From an uncultured Bacteroidota bacterium (GTDB lineage: Bacteria > Bacteroidota > Bacteroidia > Chitinophagales > Saprospiraceae), in the NCBI GenBank assembly GCA_937876435.1, contig CALEIL010000079.1:1-14347 (forward strand): 14,347 bases of DNA, in the 5' to 3' direction. Below are positions 14,037 through 14,347 of the stretch, piece by piece. The position numbers and the translations under genes were made by a program. A model generated the notes under the pieces. That model worked only from the letters and a program-made list of their open reading frames with translations. It was not told the DNA's origin and made no database searches. Numbering within the stretch: the stretch's first letter is position 1; each line of letters opens with the position of its first letter.

Positions 14037-14228
14037 CGGTAACAGCGAGGCAAGTGTGGAGAGGATGGAATTTATTAGACGGAAAGACATCTTCAGATTC
14101 AGGTTTACGGATAGTAATCCTGAGGGTCAATATAGTGTATTTTCTCTGGTATTTGGTAAGTCATAGAAAGCGTGTCATGCACTCCCACACGCAAATACAT
14201 ATTCACATTCGTTATTTCACAAACACCA
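14037..14228. other. Gap with no recognisable gene
   Basis: These 192 bp between the repeat pair and the right-edge 9-bp array show short open frames on the + strand, but none has a recognisable domain. I see no strong hairpin or promoter. Confidence 0.5.
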
Positions 14229-14347
14229 TCAAGAGGGTTTAGAGGGTTTAGAGGGTTTAGCTGGTTTAGATGGTTTAGATGGTTTAGCTGGTTTAGAGGG
14301 TTTAGAGGGTTTAGAGGGTTTAGCTGGTTTGGAAAGTTTAGCTGGTT
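14229..14347 (-). CDS. Possible C-terminal Lys-Pro-Ala/Ser repeat tail (partial)
   Basis: Read on the minus strand from the right edge, the array gives AAA CCN KCT triplets, a repeat of Lys-Pro-Ala or Lys-Pro-Ser, ending at TGA (14231-14229). Unit differences are mild in this frame: CCC/CCA is silent and TCT/GCT swaps Ser for Ala; only one unit reads Lys-Leu-Ser. On the + strand the same changes swap Glu, Ala and Asp, and no start codon lies in that frame after the TAG at 14164. This favours a minus-strand coding tail. Basic KP[AS] tails occur in histone-H1-like and other nucleic-acid-binding proteins, but the body of the protein is outside the window, so no function can be assigned. A non-coding minisatellite remains possible. 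Confidence 0.4.
   Translation of the reverse strand, partial: PAKLSKPAKPSKPSKPSKPAKPSKPSKPAKPSKPSKPS
14231..14347. repeat. 9-bp tandem array, about 13 units, to the window edge
   Basis: The + strand unit is GGTTTAGNN, where NN followed by the next GG varies: AG-AG, CT, AT. Thirteen units fill 117 bp with perfect 9-base spacing. One unit is diverged (GGTTTGGAA followed by AGTTTAGCT). Units are not in a uniform block: three AG units, then CT, AT, AT, CT, then AG, AG, AG, CT, so part of the array (AG-AG-CT) looks duplicated as a higher-order block. The array continues past the window. Confidence 0.9.

Noticed and set aside
13736..14053. 105-codon minus-strand frame upstream of mccB
   Set aside because: It covers the two diverged intergenic repeats and translates to Pro/Ser/Arg-rich sequence with no domain or good start context.
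14167..14347. + strand Gly-Leu-Glu/Ala/Asp repeat protein
   Set aside because: The frame is open after the TAG at 14164 but has no ATG, GTG or TTG start before the repeats, and unit changes alter the amino acid more than on the minus strand.
14231..14347. CRISPR array
   Set aside because: The units are 9 bp with no spacers, so this is a simple tandem repeat.

Overview
The window looks like chromosomal DNA of a Bacteroidota bacterium. The evidence is a divergent biotin ligase / rsfS-ftsH block, a TPR + PD40 lipoprotein with Bacteroidota-style C-terminal modules, candidate -7 boxes of the TAnnTTTG type, and little Shine-Dalgarno signal. A Saprospiria-like lineage is my guess only; the window cannot settle it.

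Layout. Positions 1-137 hold the 3' end of a TPR protein gene (+). Positions 195-374 hold a short minus-strand reading frame broken by an in-frame TAG. About 400-1900 is an IS3-family insertion sequence (minus): orfA, orfB and a -1 frameshift site of eight A's, followed by a small ORF of unknown meaning. At 1945-2307 there is a small membrane protein (minus). Positions 2404-2622 hold the most unusual object in the window: a 219-bp element whose two ends pair over 23 base pairs (9 + 14) and whose interior is packed with hairpins. It is either a structured RNA or a MITE-like element, and it lies between ftsH and the small membrane gene.

Core genes. rsfS-ftsH (minus) read away from a + strand series: biotin-protein ligase, a CinA C-terminal-type (PncC) protein, a 2-oxoacid dehydrogenase E2, a TPR/PD40 lipoprotein and a phospholipid-type SAM methyltransferase. 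These are tightly packed (8-bp overlap, 38-bp gap, 1-bp overlap, direct abutment). A minus-strand operon converges on them: the carboxyltransferase subunit of a methylcrotonyl-CoA-type carboxylase, HMG-CoA lyase and a rhomboid protease. The first two fit leucine/isovalerate breakdown. The lyase and the rhomboid overlap by one base (TGATG). The biotin ligase could supply the biotin needed by the carboxylase complex, whose biotin-bearing subunit is not in the window.

Right edge. From 13,740 to 14,228 I see no convincing gene, but there are two diverged copies of a CGCAGAT...CACGGATT-type intergenic repeat. The last 117 bp are thirteen 9-bp units. Read on the minus strand they encode a Lys-Pro-Ala/Ser tail ending in a stop codon, so they may be the 3' end of a gene entering from the right, or a simple minisatellite.
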